From the NCBI RefSeq assembly GCF_037935975.1, contig NZ_CP149817.1, positions 5,146,001-5,210,000 of the forward strand: 64,000 nucleotides of DNA. Direction: 5' to 3'. How positions within the stretch are numbered: position 1 is the first letter of the stretch; the number at the start of each line of letters is the position of its first letter. Positions 56,304-64,000 of this stretch are shown one piece after another. The position numbers and the translations under genes were made by a program. This stretch comes from Teredinibacter turnerae (GTDB lineage Bacteria; Pseudomonadota; Gammaproteobacteria; Pseudomonadales; Cellvibrionaceae). The notes below the pieces were generated by a model. That model saw only the letters and a list, made by a program, of their open reading frames with translations, searched no databases and was not told the origin of the DNA.

Positions 56304-57597
56304 TGCCCGCGTGCAAGCCGCACGGACGCTCGGCGAGGTGCTGGCAAAACACTGCTCACTCAACAAGCCTTTCGATGTGGGCATTAACAAGCTCGACGAA
56401 TGTGAGCGCGGTCTGTTTCAGGAGCTTTGCTACGGTACTCTACGCTGGTTTCATCGATTGGAAGCAATTGCCGGCGAACTCCTGCAAAAACCTCTGCGCA
56501 ATAAAGACCAGGATGTGTATGCGCTGCTGTTAATCGGTTTGTATCAACTTGAATATCTGCGCGTTCCCGACCACGCTGCCATCTCCGAGACTGTCAACGC
56601 CAGTCGCGCCCTTAAAAAGCCTTGGGCCAGTGGCCTGCTCAACGGTGCCCTGCGAAGCTTCCAGCGCGACCGCGAGCAAATATTCAAAAAAATTTCCGGC
56701 AAGCCGCAAGCGTCGTTCAGCCACCCCAATTGGCTCGTTGCCCGCTTGCAACAAAGTTGGGGCGCGCAGGCAAGCCGGATTTTGCACGCCAACAATCAGC
56801 AGCCACCGGTGTGTCTGCGGGTAAACCTTAAGCGCCTAAGCCGCGACGAATACTTGGTCAAACTGCAACAGGCCGGGTTGCAGGCGCAACCACTGGCGAG
56901 CTCACCGAGCGCCGTGCGTTTATTGTCGCCCCTGGATATACAACAGCTACCGGGATTCAGCGAGGGCTTGGTATCCGTACAGGATGAGGCCGCGCAGCTC
57001 GCCGCCTATCTGCTTGAGCTCGAGCCCGGGCAGCGGGTGTTGGATGCCTGCTGTGCGCCGGGTGGAAAAAGTTGCCACATTCTGGAAACCGAGCCCGCGC
57101 TCGCGGAACTGGTGTGCCTGGATTCAGAACAGGACCGCATGGCCCGTGTTGAAGAGAATCTCGCACGCCTGCAATTATCTGGCGCGACCCTGACAACCGG
57201 CGACGCCAGCACCCGCCAATGGTGGAACAATCAACCATTCGACCGCGTTTTGCTGGACGTTCCCTGCTCTGCAACCGGGGTTATTCGTCGCCACCCGGAT
57301 ATAAAACTGCTGCGGCGCGAAGATGATCTTGCTAAGCTTTCCGCTTTGCAGCAAGCGATTCTGAATAATGTATGGCAGATGTTGACGCCCGGCGGCCTCC
57401 TCGTCTACGCCACCTGTTCTGTATTGCCGGAAGAAAACAGCGAGCTGATTACGCAATTTGTCGCAGACCACAAAGACGCCGCACTGGCGCCGATGGACGC
57501 AGATTGGGGAATCGAACAGCCCGCCGGGCGCCAGCTGTTGCCACAGCTCGAAGGCCCTGACGGTTTCTACTATGCTCGTTTGATCAAGGCTGGCTAG
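56296..57597 (+). CDS. rsmB: 16S rRNA m5C967 methyltransferase
   Basis: Methylates C967 of 16S rRNA. The 433 residues comprise an N-terminal NusB-like RNA-binding domain (about 1-135; VLAKHCSLNKPFDVG, LLIGLYQLEYLRVPDHAAI) and a class I methyltransferase domain with VLDACCAPGGKSCHIL, CLDSEQDRMARVEENL, the catalytic VLLDVPCSATGVIRRHPD and LVYATCSVLPEEN, i.e. both catalytic Cys. Also known as sun or rmB. Confidence 0.96.
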   Translation: MADARVQAARTLGEVLAKHCSLNKPFDVGINKLDECERGLFQELCYGTLRWFHRLEAIAGELLQKPLRNKDQDVYALLLIGLYQLEYLRVPDHAAISETVNASRALKKPWASGLLNGALRSFQRDREQIFKKISGKPQASFSHPNWLVARLQQSWGAQASRILHANNQQPPVCLRVNLKRLSRDEYLVKLQQAGLQAQPLASSPSAVRLLSPLDIQQLPGFSEGLVSVQDEAAQLAAYLLELEPGQRVLDACCAPGGKSCHILETEPALAELVCLDSEQDRMARVEENLARLQLSGATLTTGDASTRQWWNNQPFDRVLLDVPCSATGVIRRHPDIKLLRREDDLAKLSALQQAILNNVWQMLTPGGLLVYATCSVLPEENSELITQFVADHKDAALAPMDADWGIEQPAGRQLLPQLEGPDGFYYARLIKAG

Positions 57598-57624
57598 CCT
57601 GGCAGCCAGCCGTTTGGGGCACAC

Positions 57625-59076
57625 ATGAAAATTATCATACTCGGTGCTGGCCGTGTTGGCGGCACACTGGCAAGCAACCTGGCCAGTGAAGCCAACGATA
57701 TTACCGTAGTAGATAGCAACGAAGGCTATCTGCGCGAACTGCGCGACCGCATTGATATTGGCGTTGTGGCTGGCCACGCATCACACCCGGAAGTACTACT
57801 GCGCGCGGGCATCGAAGATGCCGACATGCTGATTGCCGTGACCGGCGTCGACGAAATCAATATGGTCGCCTGCCAGATCGCCCACAGCCTGTTTCGCACC
57901 CCCACCAAAATTGCCCGCATCCGCTCCCAGGAATACGCCAGCCATCCTGGACTGTTCCGGCCCGATGCCCTGCCCGTCGATGTAATTATCAGCCCAGAGC
58001 AAATTGTCTCCGCCTACCTTTTTCGTCTGATCGAGCAGCCTGGTGCCCTGCAGGTGCTGGATTTTGCGGAAGGCGCAGTCCAGCTGGTGGCCGTGCGCGC
58101 ATACTACGGTGGCCCGCTGGTGGGTCAGGAGTTGCGCTTTTTACGCAAGCATATGCCCAATGTGGATACCCGAGTCGCGGCGATTTATCGACGTAACAGG
58201 CCAATTATGCCAACCGGTTCAACGGTAATCGAAGCCGATGATGAAGTTTTCTTTCTTGCCGCAAAGCAGGATATTCGCGCGGTAATGAGCGAGCTGCGCC
58301 GCCTGGATCGCCCGTACAAACGCATCATCATTGCCGGTGGCGGCAACATTGGCCAGCGCCTCGCCGAGCAGCTCGAGAACAATTACTCAGTAAAGGTGAT
58401 AGAAAACAACGAAACCCGTTGCCTCGCACTGACCGAACGCTTGAGCAAATCCATTGTGTTGCTGGGCAACTCATCCAGTCAGGAACTGTTGGCAGAAGAG
58501 CATATTGAAGATACTGATGTGTTCCTGGCCGTCACCAACTCCGATGAAGCCAATATCATGTCGTCCATGCTTGCCAAGCGCATGGGTGCTCGCAAAGTGC
58601 TGACGCTCATCAGCAACCCCGCCTACGCGGATCTGGTACAAGGCAGCGATATCGATATTGCCATCTCCCCGCAGCTGGCGACTATAGGAACGCTGCTTAC
58701 GCACGTAAGGCGCGGCGACATAGTGAATGTCCACTCACTCCGCCGCGGTGCGGCCGAAGCCATTGAGGTGATTGCGCACGGTGACAGCCGTACCTCCAAG
58801 GTGGTGGGGCGCGCGATTGAAGATATCGACTTGCCCGAAGGCGCCACCATCGGTGCAATTGTGCGTGAAGCCAGCGCGGAAGATTATCGGGACAGCGGTG
58901 TACGCAGCGATATGTCGCTGGGCAGTACCGGCAAAACCTACCAATATCAGGAAGTTATTATTGCCCACGATGACGTAGTGATCGAATCCGGCGACCATGT
59001 AATTTTGTTCCTGGTGGACAAGCGCTACACCCGCGACATCGAGCGCCTGTTTCAGGTCGGCTTCACCTTCTTTTAA
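57625..59076 (+). CDS. trkA: Trk potassium uptake system, NAD-binding subunit
   Basis: Peripheral regulatory subunit that gates TrkH. The 483 residues form two RCK/TrkA-N units: [19 protein letters not shown] and [17 protein letters not shown] are the two nucleotide-binding motifs, each followed by a TrkA-C domain. It is about 25 residues longer than usual (near 458): an extra segment [20 protein letters not shown] and on to about residue 442 lies inside the second TrkA-C domain, before [20 protein letters not shown]. It is followed by trkH 17 bases later. Confidence 0.96.
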   Translation: MKIIILGAGRVGGTLASNLASEANDITVVDSNEGYLRELRDRIDIGVVAGHASHPEVLLRAGIEDADMLIAVTGVDEINMVACQIAHSLFRTPTKIARIRSQEYASHPGLFRPDALPVDVIISPEQIVSAYLFRLIEQPGALQVLDFAEGAVQLVAVRAYYGGPLVGQELRFLRKHMPNVDTRVAAIYRRNRPIMPTGSTVIEADDEVFFLAAKQDIRAVMSELRRLDRPYKRIIIAGGGNIGQRLAEQLENNYSVKVIENNETRCLALTERLSKSIVLLGNSSSQELLAEEHIEDTDVFLAVTNSDEANIMSSMLAKRMGARKVLTLISNPAYADLVQGSDIDIAISPQLATIGTLLTHVRRGDIVNVHSLRRGAAEAIEVIAHGDSRTSKVVGRAIEDIDLPEGATIGAIVREASAEDYRDSGVRSDMSLGSTGKTYQYQEVIIAHDDVVIESGDHVILFLVDKRYTRDIERLFQVGFTFF

Positions 59077-59093
59077 GCGTGGCCAGCTGACTC

Positions 59094-60542
59094 ATGCACT
59101 TCGCCATCATCGCCAAGGTACTCGGGATATTGCTGATGCTGTTCAGCCTGACCCTGACGCCACCCATTCTGGTATCTCTGTACTATGGCGAACAGGCGCA
59201 CATCAGTTTTTTACTGGCTTTCGCAATTACCTTCAGCACCGGTTTGTTCACCTGGCTCCCGGTGCACAATGTGCAAAGCGACCTCAGCACCAGAGACGGG
59301 TTTCTGATTACCTCGCTCTTCTGGACCGTACTCGCTCTGTTCGGTGCCCTGCCCTTTATCATCGCGCACAGCACCCAGCTGAGTGTCACCGACGCAGTGT
59401 TCGAATCACTCTCGGGACTGACCACCACGGGAGCTACGGTGCTTACCGGGCTCGACTACCTGCCGCGTTCAATTCTGTTCTATCGCCAACAGCTGCAATG
59501 GTTGGGGGGTATCGGTATTATCGTTATCGCAGTGGCCATTTTGCCGATGCTCGGCATTGGCGGCATGCAGCTCTATCGGGCGGAAACACCGGGGCCGGTA
59601 AAAGACAGCAAGTTGACACCGCGCATCACCGAAACCGCGAAAGCCCTGTTCTTTATGTACGTAGCGCTGACCGCTGCCTGCGCATTCAGCTACTGGCTCG
59701 CGGGCATGCCACCGTTTGAAGCTATCGCTCACTCCTTCTCGACGGTCGCTATCGGCGGCTTCTCCACACACGATCTCAGTATGGGGTATTACGACAGCGC
59801 GCCGATTCTGCTTGTATCCTCACTGTTTATGGTGCTTTCCGGCATCAACTTCGCGCTGCACTTTGTCGCCTGGCAATCCCGTGGTATCAGCCACTATTTG
59901 ACCGATCCGGAATTCCGTTTCTATCTCACCATGATTCTGATAGGCATCGTCATTACCGTGAGCTACCTTGCCAGCACCGGTATCTACTCTGCGGAAAAAA
60001 GCATTCTTTACGGTATTTTCGAGTTGATATCTATTCTCACCACAACCGGCTTCGCGGTGGTGGATTTCACTCTCTGGCCGACTTTTCTGCCCTATTTGAT
60101 TTTTATGTTCGCTTTTATGGGTGGCTGTGCAGGGTCCACCGGCGGTGGCTTGAAGATGATTCGAGTGGTTTTGATCATGAAGCAGGGCCTGCGGGAAATT
60201 CACCGCCTGATTCACCCCAATGCCGTTATTCCCATCAAACTGGGCCGCAAAACCATTTCCGACCGGGTGGTGGAAGCTGTCTGGGGGTTCTTTGCCGTCT
60301 ATGTGGTGTCGTTTCTGGTGATGCTAATTGCCTTGCTCGGGCTGGAGTTGGACTTTGTCTCCGCCTTCACCGCCGTGGGCGCCTGTCTCAATAATCTGGG
60401 CCCCGGCCTGGGCGCGGTCGCAGCACACTATGGCGATATTGGTGATGCTGCGAAGTGGATTCTGTGCTTTGCCATGCTGTTGGGGCGGTTGGAAGTCTTC
60501 ACTTTACTGGTGTTGTTTACCCCAATGTTCTGGAAAAGATGA
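59094..60542 (+). CDS. trkH: Trk potassium transporter, membrane subunit
   Basis: A 482-residue potassium channel-like transporter with the four pore repeats; filter-region segments include SLSGLTTTGATVLTGLD, HSFSTVAIGGFSTHD, ISILTTTGFAVVDF and TAVGACLNNLGPGLG. A conserved GGCAGSTGGGLKMIRV segment is present. The trkA-trkH pairing in one operon indicates a complete constitutive K+ uptake system. Ends 192 bases before the next gene. Confidence 0.96.
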   Translation: MHFAIIAKVLGILLMLFSLTLTPPILVSLYYGEQAHISFLLAFAITFSTGLFTWLPVHNVQSDLSTRDGFLITSLFWTVLALFGALPFIIAHSTQLSVTDAVFESLSGLTTTGATVLTGLDYLPRSILFYRQQLQWLGGIGIIVIAVAILPMLGIGGMQLYRAETPGPVKDSKLTPRITETAKALFFMYVALTAACAFSYWLAGMPPFEAIAHSFSTVAIGGFSTHDLSMGYYDSAPILLVSSLFMVLSGINFALHFVAWQSRGISHYLTDPEFRFYLTMILIGIVITVSYLASTGIYSAEKSILYGIFELISILTTTGFAVVDFTLWPTFLPYLIFMFAFMGGCAGSTGGGLKMIRVVLIMKQGLREIHRLIHPNAVIPIKLGRKTISDRVVEAVWGFFAVYVVSFLVMLIALLGLELDFVSAFTAVGACLNNLGPGLGAVAAHYGDIGDAAKWILCFAMLLGRLEVFTLLVLFTPMFWKR

Positions 60543-60734
60543 TACAAGCGCCAGAGATTTTTTAATAACCAGAATTATCATTTAAGCCCATCGTTATATC
60601 TTTTATAATCGCCCCGCCGTCATCGTAGAATAAATAGAACAATGACCGATTACTGAGCGCCACGTTGTCATTTCCTTTCAACCGAGGAATGCCTGGCTTT
60701 CGCCACTGCAGCGACCCGGGCGGTAACACTACCC

Positions 60735-61982
60735 ATGTTTAAATCGTCACAGCTACCTACAGTGTCGTGGGTCCTGCTGGCCGGAATCCTGCTCGTCGCC
60801 ACATGGCTCGGCACGCAGATGATGCCGCCAGCGCAGACATTCCACGACGAAAGCTTCCATATGCCGCAGATTCGTGCCTACCATATGGAACGCTATTCCC
60901 ACCTGGAAAAATCGCTCACGATGATTCCGGGCTACCACCTGGCGGTGGCGACAGTGTCGAAAACGCTGTTTGGCCAGGGTATTAAAGATACCCGCCTTGC
61001 CAGCACCCTGCTATCACTACCCGCGCTACTGTTTTTCTTCCTCTGCGCGCGGCGACTAGGCCATACATCAGCTCTGCTCAGTACCACCACTTACTACCTC
61101 AACCCGATATTCTTTCCCTTCTTCTTTGTCATTTACACGGATGTACCGTCGTTAACGCTGGTATTGGCGGGGCTCTATTTCACGCTGAGTCAGCGCTTTA
61201 CTCTTGCCGGTCTTGTCATGCTGCTGTCGCTTGGGGTGCGGCAGACTAACGTCATGTGGTTGGCGTTGTTCTGGCTGTTCGCCCTCTATAACCTGCTGGG
61301 CAATCCGCTCCATATTCGTTGGCTCAAACCCGAGAACTGGCGCCAACTGGGTTGGGCACTGTTGCGAACCTGGGCGTTTCCCATCGGAATCGTGGCGTTT
61401 CTGGTGTTCGTTTATCAAAACGGTGGTGTTGCTATTGGCGACGCGACTGCACACAAAATGGACCGGGTTTTCGTCACCCAGGTATTCTTCCTGCTGCTGG
61501 CTGTCGGCCTGCTGTTTATACCACTGCACTTGATGAATGCCCGCGCGGCTTTTGATCTGCTGCGTTTTCAACCCCAATGCGCGGTGATTATCAGTCTGTT
61601 GCTGGTGCTCTACCTGACCACCTTCTGGGCGGAACACGGCTACAACCTGTTCGACTTTTTCCTGCGCAATCGCATTGTCATGTGGACCCGTGCCAATGAG
61701 GTACATAAAGTGCTGGCGTTTATCCCCATGGCGATAGCGTTACTGAGCTTAATGGTCACGCCTCTGCGCGAGAAACGATTTTACTGGCTGTACGTGGTGG
61801 CTATTGCGTCGCTGCTCCCCCACTCCCTGGTGGACCAGCGTTATTTCATGGAAGCCATCACCATGTTCCTGCTCTTTATGGTGCCGCAACACACCAGACT
61901 GCACTGGTACACCCTGGCGCTTTTCATACCAGTAACTTTGATCATTTGTATCGGAATTGGCGATATTCGCTTCTTTCTGTAG
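60735..61982 (+). CDS. Polytopic membrane glycosyltransferase, ALG10/DIE2-like
   Basis: A 415-residue protein with about ten hydrophobic helices. The N-terminal loop, THDESFH-type (TFHDESFHMPQIRAYHMERY), followed by MIPGYHLAVATVSKTLFGQG, the TRLASTLLSLPALLFFF helix, VIYTDVPSLTLVLAGLYF and the strongly conserved LGVRQTNVMWLALFWL match the pattern of eukaryotic ALG10 alpha-1,2-glucosyltransferases (GT59, DIE2_ALG10), which use dolichyl-P-glucose. A bacterial member would use a polyprenyl-P-sugar donor and act on the periplasmic face. The assignment is by motif memory. It precedes another polytopic gene by 93 bases. Confidence 0.7.
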   Translation: MFKSSQLPTVSWVLLAGILLVATWLGTQMMPPAQTFHDESFHMPQIRAYHMERYSHLEKSLTMIPGYHLAVATVSKTLFGQGIKDTRLASTLLSLPALLFFFLCARRLGHTSALLSTTTYYLNPIFFPFFFVIYTDVPSLTLVLAGLYFTLSQRFTLAGLVMLLSLGVRQTNVMWLALFWLFALYNLLGNPLHIRWLKPENWRQLGWALLRTWAFPIGIVAFLVFVYQNGGVAIGDATAHKMDRVFVTQVFFLLLAVGLLFIPLHLMNARAAFDLLRFQPQCAVIISLLLVLYLTTFWAEHGYNLFDFFLRNRIVMWTRANEVHKVLAFIPMAIALLSLMVTPLREKRFYWLYVVAIASLLPHSLVDQRYFMEAITMFLLFMVPQHTRLHWYTLALFIPVTLIICIGIGDIRFFL

Positions 61983-62075
61983 TTCTTTCTGTAGATAGTT
62001 TCGCGCTTCCGGCGCCAATACCGGTGCTTGTAAGCAAGTATTCACTTTAATTTTGACGTACACGAGCCTAGCAGG

Positions 62076-64000
62076 ATGCGATCTACCTTTGTTAAATATG
62101 CACCATGGACCCTCCTTCTGATTATTGTGGTACTCGCCAGTAAAGGCGCTTATATGTACCCCCACGACCCGCTCGCGCAAACCGTCGGCTCCATTGCCGG
62201 GCATGAGTGGCAGTACAACATCTGGCGCACCCTCGGTATGGCCGACGCCCTCGCTGATGGTATGCCGGGACGCTGGCTCAGCAGCTATTCGCACCACTGG
62301 GGCTACCCACTGTTCGAATACACCAGTCCTTTCCCCTACACCGTCAGCAGTGTGCTCCTGTTACTCGGCTTCGACGCCCACAGCGCGTTGAACATGGTCT
62401 GGTTGCTGACGTTCGCGGGCGCAGGCGTCGCCATGTTTTGGGCCATGCGCCCGATCTTCGGTATTTGGAGCGCCCTTGCGGCGGCCACTTGTTACATCCT
62501 CGCGCCCTATCATCTGGTGGACATTTTTGTGCGCACCAATCTGGTGGAAACCTCCGCATTTTTGTTTCCCCCATTCGTCATTCGCGGGTTATGGGAAGCG
62601 CAACACGACCGCTTGAAAGGCGTGCTCTACGGCAGCATCGGTATCGCCCTGTTACCCCTCTCACACATGCTCTCCACCTACCTGATCGGCCTGTCGCTCA
62701 TCGTATTTTGTGGCGTCTACTTCCTGCTATTGCCGCTGCGGGAGAAATTGCCATTCGCGATAGGTGCGCTACTTATCGCGACCGTTGGACTAGGTCTGAG
62801 CAGCTTTTTTTGGTGGCCAGCGCTGGCAGACATCAGCGCCATCAAGGGTATGGACGCAATGACCGGTGGCTTTTATAGCTATACCAAACACTTCGTGTAT
62901 CCCCACCAGCTGATCAGCAGCAAATTTGAATACGGAGCCAGCGAACCCGGGCCAGTAGACTACATGTCATTCAGTCTGAGTCTTGAGCGGGTGATACTCG
63001 CTGGCGCCGCAGTCGCTCTCGCGGTATTTGCCCTGCTGCGTGGGTTACTGCACCGCGACACACGCAACGAGCCACGCGCAGAGCTTGCCGCCAAACAGCA
63101 GCGCGCGCGCCTGGTTATCAGCGCTGCAATCACTGCCGGCTGCGCCAGTTTCCTCACCCTGGCCATTAGCGAGCCACTCTGGAAGCTACTGCCCGGTATT
63201 GAAGCCGCGCAATTTCCATGGCGTTTCCTATTCCCCGCAAGTTTCTACCTGGCAATTTGCGCTGGCGCGGTACCGGTACTCGCCGGTCAACTCAGCCCAA
63301 AATTGCGTTGGTTAACGCCCCTGTTGGGTGGCCTGATTGTGCTCGCGATTCTGCACCTGCAGTGGCAAGCCGCGCGTGCGGGCAGCTATGGTACGGTGGA
63401 ACCTGGCGAGATCGCGCAGCTTAAATCGGGCGAACTGGGCGTATGGACGACGAATCAGTTGGAATTTATGCCCGTGGGCACCGAAATTCCCTACAAGGAA
63501 GCACGCCGGGAAGCGACTGTTACCCTTTACGACAGCTTCTTTACTCCGCAACCTGCGCGGGTATCCTTAGCGGAAATCGAAAACGGGCGGGCCAAGATTT
63601 TATTGCAGCCAGGCGCTGCAGGTACGCTCGTCATCTATCAGCACTGGCATCCCGCGTGGCGTGCGAGTGTTGATGGCGCGCCGCTGGCGACACGCCCTTT
63701 TGAGCAACATCCATTCGCCCCCATCGCCGTCGATCTACCCGAGGGCGCGCAGGAACTGGAAGTTGTGTTTGGGTATTCCGCCAGTGGCCGCTGGGGCTTG
63801 TGGCTGAGTTTTCTGGCGTTCGCAGCCGTCATCGCCTGGGCAGTGAGCACTCGACGCGGCGGACTGCTGCGGAACGCGGTTGTCCCCCTGGGGTACTTGT
63901 GCACGTTACTGGTGTTTTATTGGCTGACCGGATCTCCTCGCACCGCCAGTAAAGACGACCTGTTCGCCAGTGTACGCACCACAATTGCCGCCGAAGACTA
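62076..64000 (+). CDS. Polytopic membrane protein, 6-PTPS-related type, 3' end at or beyond the window edge
   Basis: An open frame from ATG 62076 (AGGA upstream) to the window end, at least 641 residues. It has an N-terminal helix (YAPWTLLLIIVVLASKGAY) and a long array of helices. The stretches HHWGYPLFEYTSPFPYTV, ATCYILAPYHLVDIFVRTNL and VETSAFLFPPFVIRGLWE match the Pfam class called 6-pyruvoyl-tetrahydropterin synthase-related (a misleading name; these are GT-C-like membrane proteins). The last bases read GAC-TA, so the stop may fall within the next base. Likely works with the ALG10-like protein in making a surface glycan; that is inference. Confidence 0.75.
   Translation, partial: MRSTFVKYAPWTLLLIIVVLASKGAYMYPHDPLAQTVGSIAGHEWQYNIWRTLGMADALADGMPGRWLSSYSHHWGYPLFEYTSPFPYTVSSVLLLLGFDAHSALNMVWLLTFAGAGVAMFWAMRPIFGIWSALAAATCYILAPYHLVDIFVRTNLVETSAFLFPPFVIRGLWEAQHDRLKGVLYGSIGIALLPLSHMLSTYLIGLSLIVFCGVYFLLLPLREKLPFAIGALLIATVGLGLSSFFWWPALADISAIKGMDAMTGGFYSYTKHFVYPHQLISSKFEYGASEPGPVDYMSFSLSLERVILAGAAVALAVFALLRGLLHRDTRNEPRAELAAKQQRARLVISAAITAGCASFLTLAISEPLWKLLPGIEAAQFPWRFLFPASFYLAICAGAVPVLAGQLSPKLRWLTPLLGGLIVLAILHLQWQAARAGSYGTVEPGEIAQLKSGELGVWTTNQLEFMPVGTEIPYKEARREATVTLYDSFFTPQPARVSLAEIENGRAKILLQPGAAGTLVIYQHWHPAWRASVDGAPLATRPFEQHPFAPIAVDLPEGAQELEVVFGYSASGRWGLWLSFLAFAAVIAWAVSTRRGGLLRNAVVPLGYLCTLLVFYWLTGSPRTASKDDLFASVRTTIAAED

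Overview
The window looks like chromosome from a marine, plant-polysaccharide-degrading gammaproteobacterium of the Cellvibrionales type (Teredinibacter/Saccharophagus-like). Three things suggest this: a secreted AA10 lytic polysaccharide monooxygenase with a polyserine linker and a CBM10; a nearby membrane-anchored CBM2-like protein; and a housekeeping gene order typical of Pseudomonas relatives (cox cluster; dprA-tsaC-hemF-aroE; def-fmt-rsmB-trkA). The species assignment is inference. No rRNA, tRNA or CRISPR array was seen.

Layout. 1-7.8 kb: a minus-strand aa3/caa3-type cytochrome c oxidase cluster (coxB with a fused cytochrome c domain, coxA, ctaG, coxC, SURF1, an unnamed membrane protein, ctaA, partial cyoE), with one opposite-strand DUF2909 gene. 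8-16 kb: a MATE transporter, a conserved hypothetical, a secreted DUF3857/transglutaminase protein coupled to an unknown partner, small hypotheticals, a GST and a PhnA/YjdM-like zinc-ribbon protein. 16.3-19 kb: polA.

19.2-26.6 kb is an accessory island in visible decay. It holds two REP-associated (Y1/HUH) transposases, one inside a 1.28 kb unit with perfect 12-bp terminal inverted repeats. It also holds a remnant of a SymE-type toxin, a putative immunity gene, the C-terminal part of an RHS-Hint polymorphic toxin, a frame-disrupted upstream RHS piece and a MAM-domain fragment with a nonsense codon. I infer that a MAM/RHS/Hint/toxin gene was cut up by the mobile unit while its toxin tip and immunity gene stayed intact. 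26.6-28.7 kb carries an AT-richer coupled pair, an unknown exported protein and a transglutaminase-like protein.

29-36 kb: a 1495-residue surface protein with GLUG-like and thrombospondin-type-3 repeats and a GlyGly-CTERM-like tail, an OmpA-family protein with TSP3 repeats, and a small exported protein. 36-39 kb: a complete zinc-uptake locus (znuA divergent from zur-znuC-znuB) with a Zur-box-like palindrome between them. 39-49 kb: a RoxA-like dihaem lipoprotein, a membrane spermidine-synthase-like protein, the CBM2 protein, the AA10 enzyme, a duplicated-domain lipoprotein and a retropepsin-like protease.

49-60.5 kb: housekeeping genes aroE, hemF, tsaC, purE, dprA and a LysM protein on the minus strand; def, fmt, rsmB, trkA and trkH on the plus strand. 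60.7-64 kb: two polytopic membrane proteins, one resembling eukaryotic ALG10 glucosyltransferases and one of the 6-PTPS-related type that runs off the window.
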